Of a DNA stretch of 64,000 nt, positions 1 to 10,953 are shown one piece after another. Both the position numbers and the translations under genes were made by a program. Location: positions 23,379,564 through 23,443,563 of the forward strand of contig NC_092571.1 of assembly GCF_037975245.1 (NCBI RefSeq). Direction: 5' to 3'. This stretch comes from Apostichopus japonicus. Its lineage: Eukaryota; Echinodermata; Holothuroidea; Aspidochirotida; Stichopodidae. The notes under the pieces were generated by a model. The model was not told the origin of the DNA. It saw nothing but the letters and a program-made list of their open reading frames with translations, and searched no databases. Within the stretch, counting starts at the first letter, position 1. Every line of letters starts with the position of its first letter.

Positions 1-324
1 AACTGTTAAGTGATTGAATAATTCCACATTGTATATCAGCTCATTCTACAATTTTTGGATGTAAATCACAAAGCTGTTGTGATATGACGAAAGGTAATGT
101 CTTTTTATTGTATTTCAGCATTTTGAATCTAATTGATATTTCATGCAATAGATAATTGACAAGATTTGTTTGTTTCGTGGTTTGCTGAATTTTAAAGTGA
201 ATAAAGTTATTTGCAAGTTGACAGAACATCATCAGACTTCTGACATTATTGTAAGCAAAAATTGTACACATCTCACAATAGCTGCAACTTAATACTATTT
301 TCTGGTCTTCATGGCTTCTGTGAA
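1..324. other. No gene seen
   Basis: AT-rich sequence between the window edge and the first repeat element. I see no splice-bounded coding exon on either strand. It probably lies in an intron or the 3' flank of the minus-strand FN3 gene to its right. Confidence 0.4.
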
Positions 325-824
325 CAGTAAAAAGTAAGAACCTTCCAAAGAACTTGTGAGAACCATTTCAAAGGGGTTCCCCTGAGAGCCATATTTGAAA
401 AGGTTCTCGGTAGAACCTTAAGGGTTCTGCACACAGCTACAAATTGAAAGAACCTTTTATGGTTCTGGTGAGAACCATTTCAAAGGGGTTCTCAAAAGAA
501 CCTTAGTCATAAAAGTTCTTGATAGAACCTTAGGGGTTCTGCATACGGGACAAAATGAAAGAACCTTTTATGGTTCTTTCGTGAACCATTCAAAGGGGTT
601 CTCAAAAGAACCTTAGTCATAAAAGTTCTTGATAGAACCTTAGGGGTTCTGCATACGGGACAAAATGAAAGAACCTTTTATGGTTCTTTCGAGAACCATT
701 TCGTAGGGTTCTTATTAGAACCATCATGAAAAGGGTTCTCGTTAAGAACCATTGAAGGTTCTGCATACGGGACAAGTCCAAGAACCAGTTTTGGTTCTAT
801 GTGGAACCATATTTTCTTAGAGTG
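325..824. mobile_element. Short MITE-like element of AGAACC/GGTTCT arrays
   Basis: The motif AGAACC and its complement GGTTCT recur every few bases, in both orientations, across about 500 bp. Within it an approximately 110-bp unit repeats about four times, marked by GCATACGGGACAA at about 541, 651 and 762 and a diverged copy near 429. The ends look like weak inverted repeats: CAGTAAAAAG on the left, and CACTCTAAGAAAA read inward from the right. The right end is flanked by TA. This resembles the ends of the larger CACTG-type elements in this window. No coding capacity. The superfamily (CACTA/EnSpm-like) is an inference. Confidence 0.55.
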
Positions 825-906
825 TACCGGTGGTTCAAATTTAGGTGATATCACATGTTGTTAGTATATATGTATAAGAGCCAATTAGTTAGTTGCCAGT
901 CTTTAC

Positions 907-1190
907 TATAAATGTTCCGTTATAGGTCTGACTATACGGCCCTGCCCCTTTTGAGGTTATAGCTCTCACTTGGACCTCAAACGAATCACCGATTCTGAAG
1001 CGTTCGTACATCTTCATTCTCTTTTCAGTGTTGTGGACTGTAATGCTACCACCATTACGTGTCATTTTAATATCATAGGATTTGATTGCACCGTTTCGTT
1101 GACCACACAGTAGCTTGTTCCAACGGACCATTAACGATCCCCTCATTCTGTTGGCTCTGACATCAATCTCAGATATTGTTCCGGTAGGGG
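907..1190 (-). CDS. FN3-domain exon (third of three, receptor-like gene)
   Basis: This exon encodes a fibronectin type III domain of about 94 residues. The first core tryptophan is in LMVRWNKLLCG, followed by the B-C strand text GAIKSYDIKMT, then FEVQVRAITSKGAGPYS, which is the classic F/G-strand end of an FN3 fold. The acceptor is CATTCCAG just above 1190 and enters in phase 1. The donor GTAAAG begins at 906 and leaves in phase 0, so the next exon to the left (outside or not recognised) would start in phase 0, unlike the 1-1 phase of the two exons before it. With the exons at 1621-1932 and 2250-2558 it forms the tail of a tandem FN3 array typical of cell-surface receptors or adhesion proteins (receptor tyrosine phosphatases, Tie-like kinases, sidekick-like proteins). 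Which one cannot be told: neither the catalytic part nor the N-terminus is recognised here. Confidence 0.8.
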
Positions 1191-1620
1191 CTGGAATGAC
1201 AATGGAAAGAATAAAAGTGCAATGAAAATTCAATCAGTTCCTATCCTTTTTGTATTTTCGAATATGCTAATATATATGCTATGGTCTAACAAACTGTTAT
1301 CATGTTATAACACAGATGCATATAAATGCGCAATATATTCAAGTCGAAAACGCTATTATAAGCAACTGTACAATTCGGTTCGGGTGCAGGAGAGACTTGT
1401 AGTATTTACTATAAGAGTACAACAGCATTAGTACTCCGAGAACTGTCCTTTGTACGAGTACACTGAGTACCAGTTCATAATTGTGAATTACTTTATATAC
1501 TAAGTCCTATAGTGTATAAACAAGTCTTAATGTACCATAGCTGTAATTACTACGTAATAATCTCTTGATAAACTCTATGTACAATACGCCGCGCCGAGGG
1601 TCCGAGATAAATGAAGCTAC

Positions 1621-1932
1621 CTGTTTCGGCGGTCCGAATAGTCTGGTGCACATTGTAAGTATTCTTCTTCGTGACAACAGTTAAACTGACGTTGTATTCA
1701 GAGTTGGGCCGTATCCCCTTCAGAATGTAGTCGTGGCTTCCTAGGACAGGACTTTTATCGATAGGATCCGCGTAAGTATCAGTGCAATTGTCCAAATCCA
1801 ATTGCTTCACAGAAATGGTTTGGTTTAAGACACCGCAAGGATCGGTCAAGTTTCTGTGCGCCCAGTTAATAATCACCCTTGCCAATCCAGATCTTTTTGA
1901 GATGCTAGATAACGTTAAGTTTATGACGAGAT
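1621..1932 (-). CDS. FN3-domain exon (second of three)
   Basis: A 312-nt exon bounded by an acceptor (TTCGTTCGACAG) and a donor (ACAG then GTAGCT), phase 1 on both sides, the usual arrangement of a single-exon FN3 module. It encodes about 103 residues with ARVIINWAHRNLT (B strand and tryptophan), DYILKGIRPNSEYNVSLTVV (the L-x-P-x-x-x-Y signature before the F strand) and ends TIRTAET. Several N-x-T/S sites suit an extracellular position. The upstream intron contains a (TA)n tract close to the acceptor, at 1977-2013. Confidence 0.82.
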
Positions 1933-1972
1933 CTGTCGAACGAACATTGGAATCATTGTTATTGATATTTTT

Positions 1973-1976
<4 letters not shown>

Positions 1977-2013
<37 letters not shown>
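1977..2013. repeat. (TA)n microsatellite
   Basis: About 18 TA units in the intron just upstream of the second FN3 exon. Confidence 0.95.
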
Positions 2014-2015
<2 letters not shown>

Positions 2016-2249
2016 ATATTAATTATCTTTCTCTCAATAAGATTAAGTGTTACCGTTACATCGTCTGTCACCAGCATATGAGATTAATTAAGAAATCATG
2101 CATGGTTTCATTATAAGGATAGAGAGAAGATACCCATTTTCAGTTGAAAAAGATGTATTAGGTACATGTAGTACAAACATTTGAATTTTGATATTAATAT
2201 ATTTAATATCACAATATTAAAAAGTGATATATTCTTTATCAAAATTTAC

Positions 2250-2558
2250 CTCTACATGGAACCTTGAAAGTTTGAGGAGCTTCAGGTTCGCTGAACGAAT
2301 CACCATATTTGAGACTGGTTTTGATCTCATAAGTGAAACCGTCTTCCAGACTATCAGTGATATCTTTCGGTTCGGTATCGGAATATTCCTTTTTGGTCCA
2401 ATTGTTAGAATTCAATTTTCGGAATTCAATCTTGAAACCGGTTACAGTATTATTATCCCCGTCAGTAGCATTGGGTCGTATCGGTAGTTCGATGGTAACA
2501 CGGGATGATGACGTATTACTTGAAATCAACAATGGCTTAGCTCCCAATGTCGCAAAAT
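2250..2558 (-). CDS. FN3-domain exon (first of three)
   Basis: A 309-nt phase 1-1 exon with acceptor TTTCTTTACAACAG and donor AGAG then GTAAAT. It encodes an FN3-like domain of about 102 residues: SRVTIELPIRPNAT, then TVTGFKIEFRKLNS, and a terminal FTYEIKTSLKYGDSFSEP matching the F-G region. It lacks the usual B-strand tryptophan (Leu in TIELP). No stop interrupts any of the three exons, so this looks like a living gene. Exons further 5' should lie to the right but I could not recognise them; introns here may be long. Confidence 0.78.
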
Positions 2559-2781
2559 CTGTTGTAAAGAAATTAATGTTCCAATTTATTTTTAATATTT
2601 TTTTTAAACAATTGTCTTGTATATCTTTATCATTCAACTACTACTATATACCCAAGACGTCTTTGACAATTTATGAAGCAAAAGGTAGGTTGATTCATAA
2701 GTGCAAAATAAAAATTAATAAGTGACGAGAATTCATTTGTTGAGGGTAGTGCATACACAAACGAAAGGGTAACAATATTAC

Positions 2782-3134
2782 CAAGGGCGTAGGAACCGGG
2801 GGGCTGGAGGGGGGGGCGCCAGCCCCCCAGTGAAAAATGTGGAGGGGCGGAAGTATCATTCCGCCCCCCCCCCCGCTTCGCAAGTCAGAAAACCCCTTTT
2901 TCATTTCCAAATGAGAAAAAAATCTCATTTGGAGCACCAAATTGCATCTAAGGCCTGGTGAAAATACAAAATTAAGTTTACAAAATGGAGTGGGTGTTGA
3001 AGTGTGCTATATTGCACCAAATTGCATCTAAGGCTACTTGGAAATGCAACACCCCTCCCCTTAGACCCCTCCCCCAGGCCGGCCATCAGTCTTCAGCCCC
3101 CCCCCCCACTCAAAAGTACCTTCCTACGCCACTG
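2782..3134. mobile_element. Non-autonomous hAT element, 8-bp target duplication
   Basis: The element starts CAAGGGCGTAGGAACC and ends with the inverted match CCTTCCTACGCCACTG, so the termini share GGCGTAGGAA. The 8 bases before it (2774-2781) and after it (3135-3142) are both AATATTAC, a perfect 8-bp target site duplication as expected for classical hAT. The inside is C/G-homopolymer rich, with a repeated phrase CCAAATTGCATCTAAGGC near 2937 and 3018. It carries no coding region. Confidence 0.85.
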
Positions 3135-3484
3135 AATATTACTGTGTATACTCTCAAACGACGTATTTTATTAACGTAGCCAGGAATTCTGAGTTTGAAA
3201 GGGTACCGACAAGTTAAGGAGATGGTATCCAATAACTTAAGCAGGAGCACATGTTTGTGTCCTGTGACTTGTCAAGTTTATTGTACGAATGATGGCGGCA
3301 CAGATGGGAGCCGGAGGGGCATATTAATCTGCGTGTTCTGCATTGGGGGGGGGGGGGGGCAGTGGGGAGGCAAAGCCCTCGGTACACTTTCGGTCTGGCC
3401 ACGAGCATGATTAGAACACTTATGTCTGGCTGTTTGTAGTGCAATGTTGTATACTACTTTCATACCTTCCATACCTATATATAC

Positions 3485-3489
<5 letters not shown>

Positions 3490-3565
<76 letters not shown>

Positions 3566-3570
3566 TATAT
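3490..3570. repeat. (TA)n microsatellite
   Basis: Long TA run with one GTATA interruption. Confidence 0.95.
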
Positions 3571-3947
3571 AGGCTTATATTTAATTTGCGAACTATACAC
3601 CTGCATGTATGTAATGACGTCATTCAGTGTACTATACAAACGGCGTAATTGAACCGAAGTGTAGGCCTAAGTGACCACTCTGCTCATTAAAAAAAAAAAA
3701 ACCTTTCCAGTTTGACAGTTATTTCGCAGAACTATTATATAATCTGATGAACTGTGTCAATTCAGTATAGGCTATGTATTTTTTTTTCATAACATCTTCA
3801 CCGAGCCTAGCCTTGCATAGTCTACATATTCAAAGTAGACTTTCTGTGCAAAGTTAAATGCGTATGCAGATGGCTGTTTGTGAAGTCGACACAACTTTGC
3901 AAGTACTCGTAGTTTTTATACATATATAGGCTATATGTATACATATC

Positions 3948-4020
<73 letters not shown>

Positions 4021-4046
4021 GTGTGTGTGTGTGCGTGTGTGTGTGT
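3948..4046. repeat. (TA)n-(GT)n compound microsatellite
   Basis: About 70 bp of TA followed directly by GTGTGTGTGTGTGCGTGTG. It may form Z-DNA or a slipped structure and marks no gene. Confidence 0.95.
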
Positions 4047-6131
4047 ATGCTGAATGTGGTTAGCATATGTAGCTAACCCTGCTCTCCGAACAAGCGCTTC
4101 AGCTGTACTTGCGATAATTATTTTTTTACAATTCGTTAAATGACACGTTACGTCAAAAAGCAGAAGAGTGACACAAACCGAAACTGAAAATTGCAATTGA
4201 ACTTGTTTGAACTATAGTGTAGTAAGTAATATTGTACAGTTGTAAAATGAAGTGCTTATACTGAATTTAGACTTCCTGTATCACATTTAAAGAGAATAGC
4301 CTTTCATAGGCATGTACCACACATATGCAGTTTACTATATAGAGTTTGCTACATCATTGATATTAAGTTTAAAATTTTGAAATATCTCTTGATTGTCTGC
4401 ATATCCCTTGTATCACATATATGTTATCACTAACGCCCTATGCATCCACTCATCCACTGTAAATAAAATCATAAACAAGTTTAAATCAAAAGAAATAAAA
4501 AAACATTTTGTTAAATATGTGCACATAATCTGTTTAGTACGTATTAATATTAAATAAAGTTTGCCTATATAAATTAATTTGCAAGAAATTAACATTTATA
4601 GAACAATCATTCTATTTTTTAAATTTAATTATTATGCCACAAACTTCTTTATATTTCAATGACTATAACATATGGCCATCCTCTCATATTTTTAGAATAA
4701 CATAATTTTCAACTGTTCAGTTTTACTTTAATTATTTCTTGTTTATCAATTCAACAACACTGTTTATTACTTGTTAATGTGGGAGGGAGGATGGAATATA
4801 AAGAAATTTAGAACACTTTTTAAATGGCGTTAACCATTAATAATTTCGAATCAATTTTAAGTCACTACAATGGTCTTTTTAAGCTGCTTTTTTAAGCTGG
4901 TAGTCGAAAACTGCTGTTAGACTAAACTCCGTTGGTTTCTAGGTTTTTCCAAGCTAGGAAGACAATTAAATGTCAATATGTGAATTACGTCCGAATTATT
5001 TCAAATAAATAAAGAGATTTGGAACATTCCAGTTAAAAATTTAGGAATTTTACCAATTCCACTTTTATAAATGGGTATGTTTGAATTTAATAAAGTTACA
5101 TCGTGTTATACACGCAGTCCAATAACTCACATTTACACAAATTACCCTTATTTATACGATTTTATTACCCTTTTTCGTCAGAGTAAGAAGACAAAAATTA
5201 TATCGAATTATTGATAGCTTCTGAATCCAATTGGTTTGGTGAAAAATAGTTGCATATAGTTTAATAATTCTAAAATACTTCTGAAAATGTATTGAGAAAT
5301 GTCGAAAACAATAGCTGATCGATTACCCCATAGAATACCCTTTCTACAATAATTGCGTATTGACCGATTACAACTATCTGTACGTGCACTTACTTAACGG
5401 TATATGCACACAGCTATTTTAAAGTACCAGGCTGCTTAGACTACCTATTCTATAACTGTACATCGTCGCACACAATTGACACACGGAATGGTCGAAAAGC
5501 GAATGTTGTTTTGGACGGACTGCTCTAAAAAGTATTGTTCTAAAAATGGTACCGACTAATCATTTAATGATTAATTTAGCACTTCAACGTGCATAAATTG
5601 ATTTTGTTACATTAATGTTACGATAAACACCAACACCATGCGTTATGTGCGGGTGAAACTGCAAGTATACTAGCCTAACGATATCGTTAATGAAATTGAA
5701 CGTGTAGTCCAATTAGCTCTGTGGTATACGTATTGTAGGCCTAGGCTATACGTACGGTAATTTCGCGCAATCCCTAAATTCGTGTACAATGTGTTATGCA
5801 TATCCCTTCACACACTGACACAATTTAGTTCCCGTGTGAAACACATTTAATTTGATTGAGTACCGGTTACGATTCGATTCTTTGCAAGTAAACTGACATA
5901 TTTTATTATGTCACCCTAAGTGAATTTAACTCTTTCACAATACTTTGGGCGACATAGCATAAAATAACACCTATGGCGACATTGAAATGTTTCATTTCCA
6001 AAATGCTTATTGTAATATAATATCATCTGTACTTTTAGAGAAATATCTTCTTTTAATTCGACCGTTAACCCAATTTGTTCTTCAAATTTAAGGCAAATAT
6101 GATATCATAATGTGTAACTATATATGTTCGC
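4047..6131. other. No gene seen
   Basis: AT-rich, non-repetitive-looking DNA. I found no exon with matching splice sites on either strand and no strong repeat. Confidence 0.5.
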
Positions 6132-6136
6132 ACAAG

Positions 6137-7232
6137 CAGGGGCGGATGCAGGATTTTTGACAGGGGGGGGGGGGTCTGACTGGTCCAGCCGCGCCTGATC
6201 GAAAGACTATCTAAGCGGAGCGCCACCATCGGTTGGCGCGGAGCGTACCAGAAAATTTTGGGCTTTACAAACCCCCCCAGATGGCCGGAAACGGCACTTC
6301 CCGAGTATTATAAGCTGCATGTACCCAGCCTGAAAATATGGATCTCATGTCTGCAATTTCTCAATTGATGAGAAAAAAACAATCTATGAAATATGGTAAT
6401 ACATATCAGATGAGTTGAGATGATACAAAAATCATAATGCCTTTAGCCACCAATCCCCCTCCCGTTCCGTCACCACTGTTTGATGCAGGGCCGGATCCAG
6501 GATTCTGGAAGGGTGAGGGGTTTGGCCTCCAGTGATCCTAGGGTCTAAGGGGAGTGGGTTTCCCTCTATCCATTGTGAAATTCTTGGATATTTAAGTACA
6601 ACAGGGAACCCCCTTCAATTTAGCCATTCAAAGCACCGACAAAAACTCACTCGAAATGTATCTGCATCAGTACGAGTTAGCTAGTTTTATTGATGATCTA
6701 TTCATGGTAGATTGGAGAGAACAAACGCCGTGGATGTTTCTCAATGAACTTTCGGACCACTTCGTCAGTGTCGATAGGAGTGTTATAATACGTGTTCATG
6801 AGAACAAGAGCTGTGAGACGTTCCTTGCCCATTGTTGATCGGAGAACAGTTTTATGCCTTCTCACCGCAGAAAACGATCTCTCATGAAGAATTCGTCGGC
6901 GCATCCTATGCAGCCTACCGCTCTGCCACCTCACCGCCCAAAACAATTCGAACACCACCTCAATTTTGAAACTTTTCGGTCTGAAAATTGAGATTTTGAG
7001 GCATTTTTTGAACGTGTAGCACGCGTGCACACTATAGTTCATTTGACGGAAAAGACACATCTGGCTGACTTGTAAGGATAACCGCCCTTCTGACGTCCTA
7101 CATGTTTAAAATTGGCGTTTAATTTAATTATTTTTTCTCTCTCTTTTTTTTCTCTTTTTTTTTCTCTCTTTTTTTTTTGGGCCAAGAGCAGGGGGGTCCG
7201 GACCCCCTGGACCCCCCCTGGATCCGCGCCTG
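6137..7232. mobile_element. hAT element with 5-bp target duplication, internally deleted
   Basis: The left end is CAGGGGCGGATGCAGGA and the right end reads inward as CAGGCGCGGATCCAGGGG. Both flanks carry ACAAG (6132-6136 and 7233-7237), a perfect 5-bp target duplication. Inside are the family's conserved hairpin module (about 6205-6250), a second head-like sequence CAGGGCCGGATCCAGGATT at about 6487, a hAT transposase remnant on the minus strand, and a long pyrimidine tract just before the right end. The last feature is shared with the copies at 26.3, 43.9 and 57.1 kb. The transposase fragment identifies the family as hAT. The 5-bp duplication suggests the hAT5-type branch (inference). Confidence 0.88.
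6700..6883 (-). pseudogene. hAT transposase C-terminal dimerisation region, remnant
   Basis: The minus strand encodes ERSFSAVRRHKTVLRSTM followed by GKERLTALVLMNTYYNTP and then DTDEVVRKFIEKHP. This is the hallmark C-terminal dimerisation block of hAT transposases (consensus E-R-x-F-S-x-L-x-x-I-K-x-x-L-R-x-x-M, then R-L-x-x-L). The DDE and zinc-finger regions that should precede it are absent: upstream of the glutamate the reading frame turns into unrelated sequence, so the element cannot move itself. About 60 residues remain of a protein usually 500-800 residues long. The block is well conserved, which suggests a fairly recent deletion derivative. Confidence 0.85.
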
Positions 7233-7237
7233 ACAAG

Positions 7238-8325
7238 CTACATTCGTGCAAACCTCAGTGATGATATCTTAGCGTACCTTCAAACATGACATTAAACTTC
7301 AAGTTCATACCTGCTACATTCGAGAAATGACGGCCACTCAAATATGTCCTAACGACCAATTTCAACATTTAGCGTATAGGCATATATGGCAAACTGTCTA
7401 AATTTCACATTCAAACCCTCACAAACCTATACAAGGACGGGGCACAGACTCCAAACCACCCATTGGTAGTCCAGGATGTCTGCTTTGTTAAACATGAAAA
7501 AATTAATATCATATCTTCTTAAAAGTAACAGTGAATACAGTAGGCCACCCCCTAATGTGACCATTTAGTGTTAGTATATGAGGGGGGGGGGCATTTTTAT
7601 GAGGCTCAATCAAAATCATATTAACAAATCCAGTTTCCTTAAAGAAACAATGCTAACAAGATGTTTTAATGTATAGTTTGGAATCTGCTCTATCTTTACT
7701 AAGAACGTAAAATGGCGGCAAGTTCTTTCTCTATTTAAATAATATTTGGAAATTTCGAGTTCTCATATCATGAGAATGCAAATTCCTCTCATACCTATAA
7801 AAAATACCTATTAAAAACAAGATTCAAATAAAACAATTTTTACAGAGGATATAGAATTCTAGTATATCATTTTATTAATTAGAACGTTTGCGCATGCGTG
7901 ACTCTACAGGGCAAGAGAGCTTTTACTTAAGATATTTTCACTGAAAAAAAGACTATTAAAAGCGATGTTACCTACATTATCGGAGTAATAGATATATTCA
8001 TTATTTATTACCATTATAAACATTTGTTCATTCAAATGGGGAGGGAGGGTGGGGGGAGTTATTGAAAAGGACCCCTTGTAAAACTAATAAATGCCTAGGC
8101 GATGGCTCTTTGGATGCATGCCCTAAGTGACCTCAATGATGAAAAACAATGGACACGTATATAGATGATAGTTCCTGATGTGTTATCTATACAAGCATAC
8201 GAACTGTTATAATGTCACCCAAAAGCTTTAAAGGAGGGTGGTTGAAAGTAGGGCCACTTTTGCATATCTAATAGAGCGATGTTATGCTTTTCAAATAACT
8301 GCATGATCATGAGAAACAACTCGTA
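7238..8325. other. No gene seen
   Basis: Mixed AT-rich DNA with short G runs (near 7581 and 8040). No supported exon and no complete element. Confidence 0.45.
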
Positions 8326-8550
8326 CACTGCAAAAACAAATTGGTTAATTTCATAACCAATTCCATTGTTTGGAATGTAATTGGTCAAGCCAACCATTAT
8401 ATTGTTTACTTGTAACCAACGTACACCAATTTAGTAGGTAGTCCTGAACATTAGCAATAGGTTAACTACACCAACAATAATTGGTTCTAAGTACGTCATT
8501 ATATGAGTCATATCCGTGACTTTGTTCTCTGCATGCTTTGGCTCGCCACG

Positions 8551-9536
8551 CGCGTATGGAAAGCCATTTTAACATTTAATCGGGAATTTTAGATATCTGA
8601 AATTGTTTCTTATTTCAGATATCTGAAATTGAATTCGAGATATCTAAAACAGATTTCGAGATATCTGAAATTCTAATTCAGATATCTGAAATTGAATTCG
8701 AGATATCTGAAATTGAATTCAAGACATATAATATAGATTTCGAGATATCTGAAATTCTAATTCAGATATCTGAAATTGAAATCGAGATATCTGAAATTGA
8801 ATTCGAGATATCCGAAATTGAATTCGAGATATCTGAAATTCTATTTCAGATATCTTACATTTAATTCGAGATATCTGAAATTGAATTCGAGATATCTGAA
8901 ATAAAATTCAAGATATCTACAATTCTAATTCGAGATATCTGAAATTGAATTCGAGATATCTGCAATTGAATTCGAGATATCTGAAATGCATATGCATAAA
9001 TTCCCGATTAAATGTTAAAATGGCACGTATGGAAAGCCATTTTAACATTTAATCGGTAATTTTCATATATCTCTAATTGAATTCGAGATATCTGAAATTG
9101 AATTCGAGATATCTAAAATTCTATTTCAGATATCTGAAATTGAATTCGAGATATCTGAAATTGAATTCGAGATATCTGAAAATGAATTCGAGATATCTGA
9201 AATTTTATTTCAGATATCTGAAATTGAATTCAAGATATCTGAAATTGAATTCGAGATATCCAAAATTCTATTTCAGATATCTGAAATTGAATTCGAGATA
9301 TCTGAAATTGAATTCGAGATATCTGAAATTGAATTCGAGATATCTCGAATTCAATCTCATATATCTGAAATTCCCTGGTATTTCGAGATATCTGAAATTG
9401 ATTTTAAGATATCTGCAAATATTTGTAGATATCTTAAATAAATTGGAGATATCTGTAATTTAATTTGAGATATCTGAAATTATTTCGAGATATCTGAAAT
9501 TCGTTATTAAATGTTAAAACGGCTTTCCATACGCGC
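8551..9536. repeat. Foldback element of 21-bp GAATTC/GATATC units
   Basis: Two blocks of a 21-bp unit (GAATTCGAGATATCTGAAAT plus T) are bounded by inverted copies of CGTATGGAAAGCCATTTTAA: at the left end (8551), back to back in the middle (about 8990-9060), and inverted at the right end (to 9536). Each unit contains the palindromes GAATTC and AGATATCT, so the block can fold on itself at many registers. Because the unit is a multiple of three it leaves a long artificial reading frame of seven-residue NSRYLKL repeats, which I do not consider a gene. It is nested near the left end of the 8326-14355 transposon. Confidence 0.85.
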
Positions 9537-9703
9537 GGGAAACCGCTCTCCGTTTAATTGTGTGCGTCCACCACTAGCACTGCACTGCAATTTATTGTGT
9601 TAACCACCCAGTTACGTACGTACACAACACTGATGAGTGCACTCCAGGCACAACGGCAAGGTGTACCAGGTAAACTAAGCTAATTCCGCTCATTTTAATC
9701 GAC

Positions 9704-9770
9704 ATGGACCATTACGTGAAGAACATTCTAACAGAATGGAACCTAGAAATGCTTCACGAAGTCTTTGAAG
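9704..9770 (+). CDS. SAM-like transposon gene, first coding exon
   Basis: The first ATG is followed by 22 codons and a donor GTAAGA, ending in phase 1. The peptide MDHYVKNILTEWNLEMLHEV ends in FE and has the look of the first helix of a sterile alpha motif (tryptophan, then hydrophobic-x-x-hydrophobic, then F-E). It lies just inside the foldback repeat of the 8326-14355 element. It is the likely start of a protein whose C-terminal exons follow at 10809-12824. That this is the start of a SAM domain is an inference from sequence pattern and from family memory of 'SAMD3-like' uncharacterised proteins. Confidence 0.6.
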
Positions 9771-10680
9771 GTAAGAAGATTATGTAAATTGTGCAGTAAT
9801 AATCAATGTATTGGCATTACTGTAGGCTAAGGTTATACGGCCTAGCCTACCAATGCAACTTTAGTGACATGACAAGCGACGTTCGCCTAGTGTTACCACT
9901 AAATGTTAAGCCTAACATTATGATATAATAGCGCTGTAGGCCTAGGCCTCCTACAGTGCTGCGTACACTACTGTACCTGCAGGCTGAGGTCTGTCCTAAG
10001 CTAGCACTGGACTAGTGTTATACTTGCTTAGTGCTAGACCTAGGTCCCAGGCTACTTTTTTTTAAATTTTGTTTCTCTGGAACTTGGAGGGTAGCTATCC
10101 AGTCAAAATGTCCCCAGACCAAAACATCCCTGCATTTTTAGCAACCAAAATGTCCCCGCTTTTTACCAAAATGTACATGGTATTGTAATGGCCTATTGCC
10201 AGTATTGGGTACAAAAATGTCCCAGCAGCTAGGAAATGTGAGAGGAATTTGAAAACTGAGTGTAAGGACGGAATTAGGAATGCTGAATTTTTTTCATTAC
10301 CACGTTTTTATAATGTTAGGCCTGGGCTACTTGCTCAAGAAGAGGGATCGAATAATGAAGAAAAGTATACTTAGGGCCGTCAACCACTTCAATCCTTCGC
10401 ATATGGGCTGTATGGTAGTACATTGCACCACGTACTAGCCTATATACTAGCCTAGTCACTCATTGTAGCCTATACTAGATGCACGTAACCCAAGCACTCA
10501 TTGTGTTGTAAGTACTGCAGTAGGCTAGCACTCTTCAATTTTCCAGAAAACTACTGTGCCTTATCAGTCACACCATCAACTGTGTTTTATTTTAGTTATT
10601 TTGCATTAACAAGACTCAGAGATTAAGTAGCATGCTAAATCATGTTTCAAGAGTGGAGTATATCACACAATTTTAGAAAG

Positions 10681-10717
10681 GAATAGATGAGACAGTTCTT
10701 AAAGGGCTGTTTGCTCG
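10681..10717 (+). CDS. Possible second exon of the SAM-like gene
   Basis: After an acceptor-like TTTTAGAAAG the phase-1 continuation of exon one reads EGIDETVLKGLFAR, a good match to the second helix of a SAM domain (E-G-I-D-x-x-x-L). A donor-like GTGAGG follows at 10718, but it would leave phase 2 while the next clear exon begins in phase 0. Read straight on, the frame meets a TGA at once. Either a small exon is missed, or this copy is damaged between the SAM region and the rest. Confidence 0.4.
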
Positions 10718-10808
10718 GTGAGGGTGGGTTTAGTGGCATGTCACATGTCCCCCTAAAAATTATCGCTGCCCCCAAGTACCCCCATTCTGTTTACTTTTCA
10801 TATTTAAG

Positions 10809-10953
10809 ATTGAAGAAGATTTCCAGAAATTGCATGAAGGGTCCCAAAGAGGTTTTTCAAGACAAGTAGTCAGCCGTGTTGCTCTAGACGTGAAGGATCC
10901 TGCCATAAAACGGACTTTAGCACTTATGGATAAGGAACCAGAATTACCCCAAG
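10809..10953 (+). CDS. SAM-like transposon gene, middle exon
   Basis: Acceptor CATATTTAAG and donor CAAG then GTAGAG bound 145 nt that are open in the frame IEEDFQKLHEGSQRGFSRQV, then VSRVALDVKDPAIKRTLALM, then DKEPELPQ. It ends in phase 1 and matches the phase-1 start of the next exon at 11868. I do not recognise a domain in it. In related proteins this stretch links the SAM domain to the C-terminal region. Confidence 0.6.

Noticed and set aside
9077-9463. Open frame of seven-residue NSRYLKL repeats
   Set aside because: The repeat unit is 21 bp, so any stop-free frame stays open; both strands and the neighbouring block show the same non-coding foldback repeat.
9641-9665. Another hammerhead core (CTGATGAGTGCACTCC)
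   Set aside because: The first box and a possible stem are there but no GAAA box follows at the right spacing.
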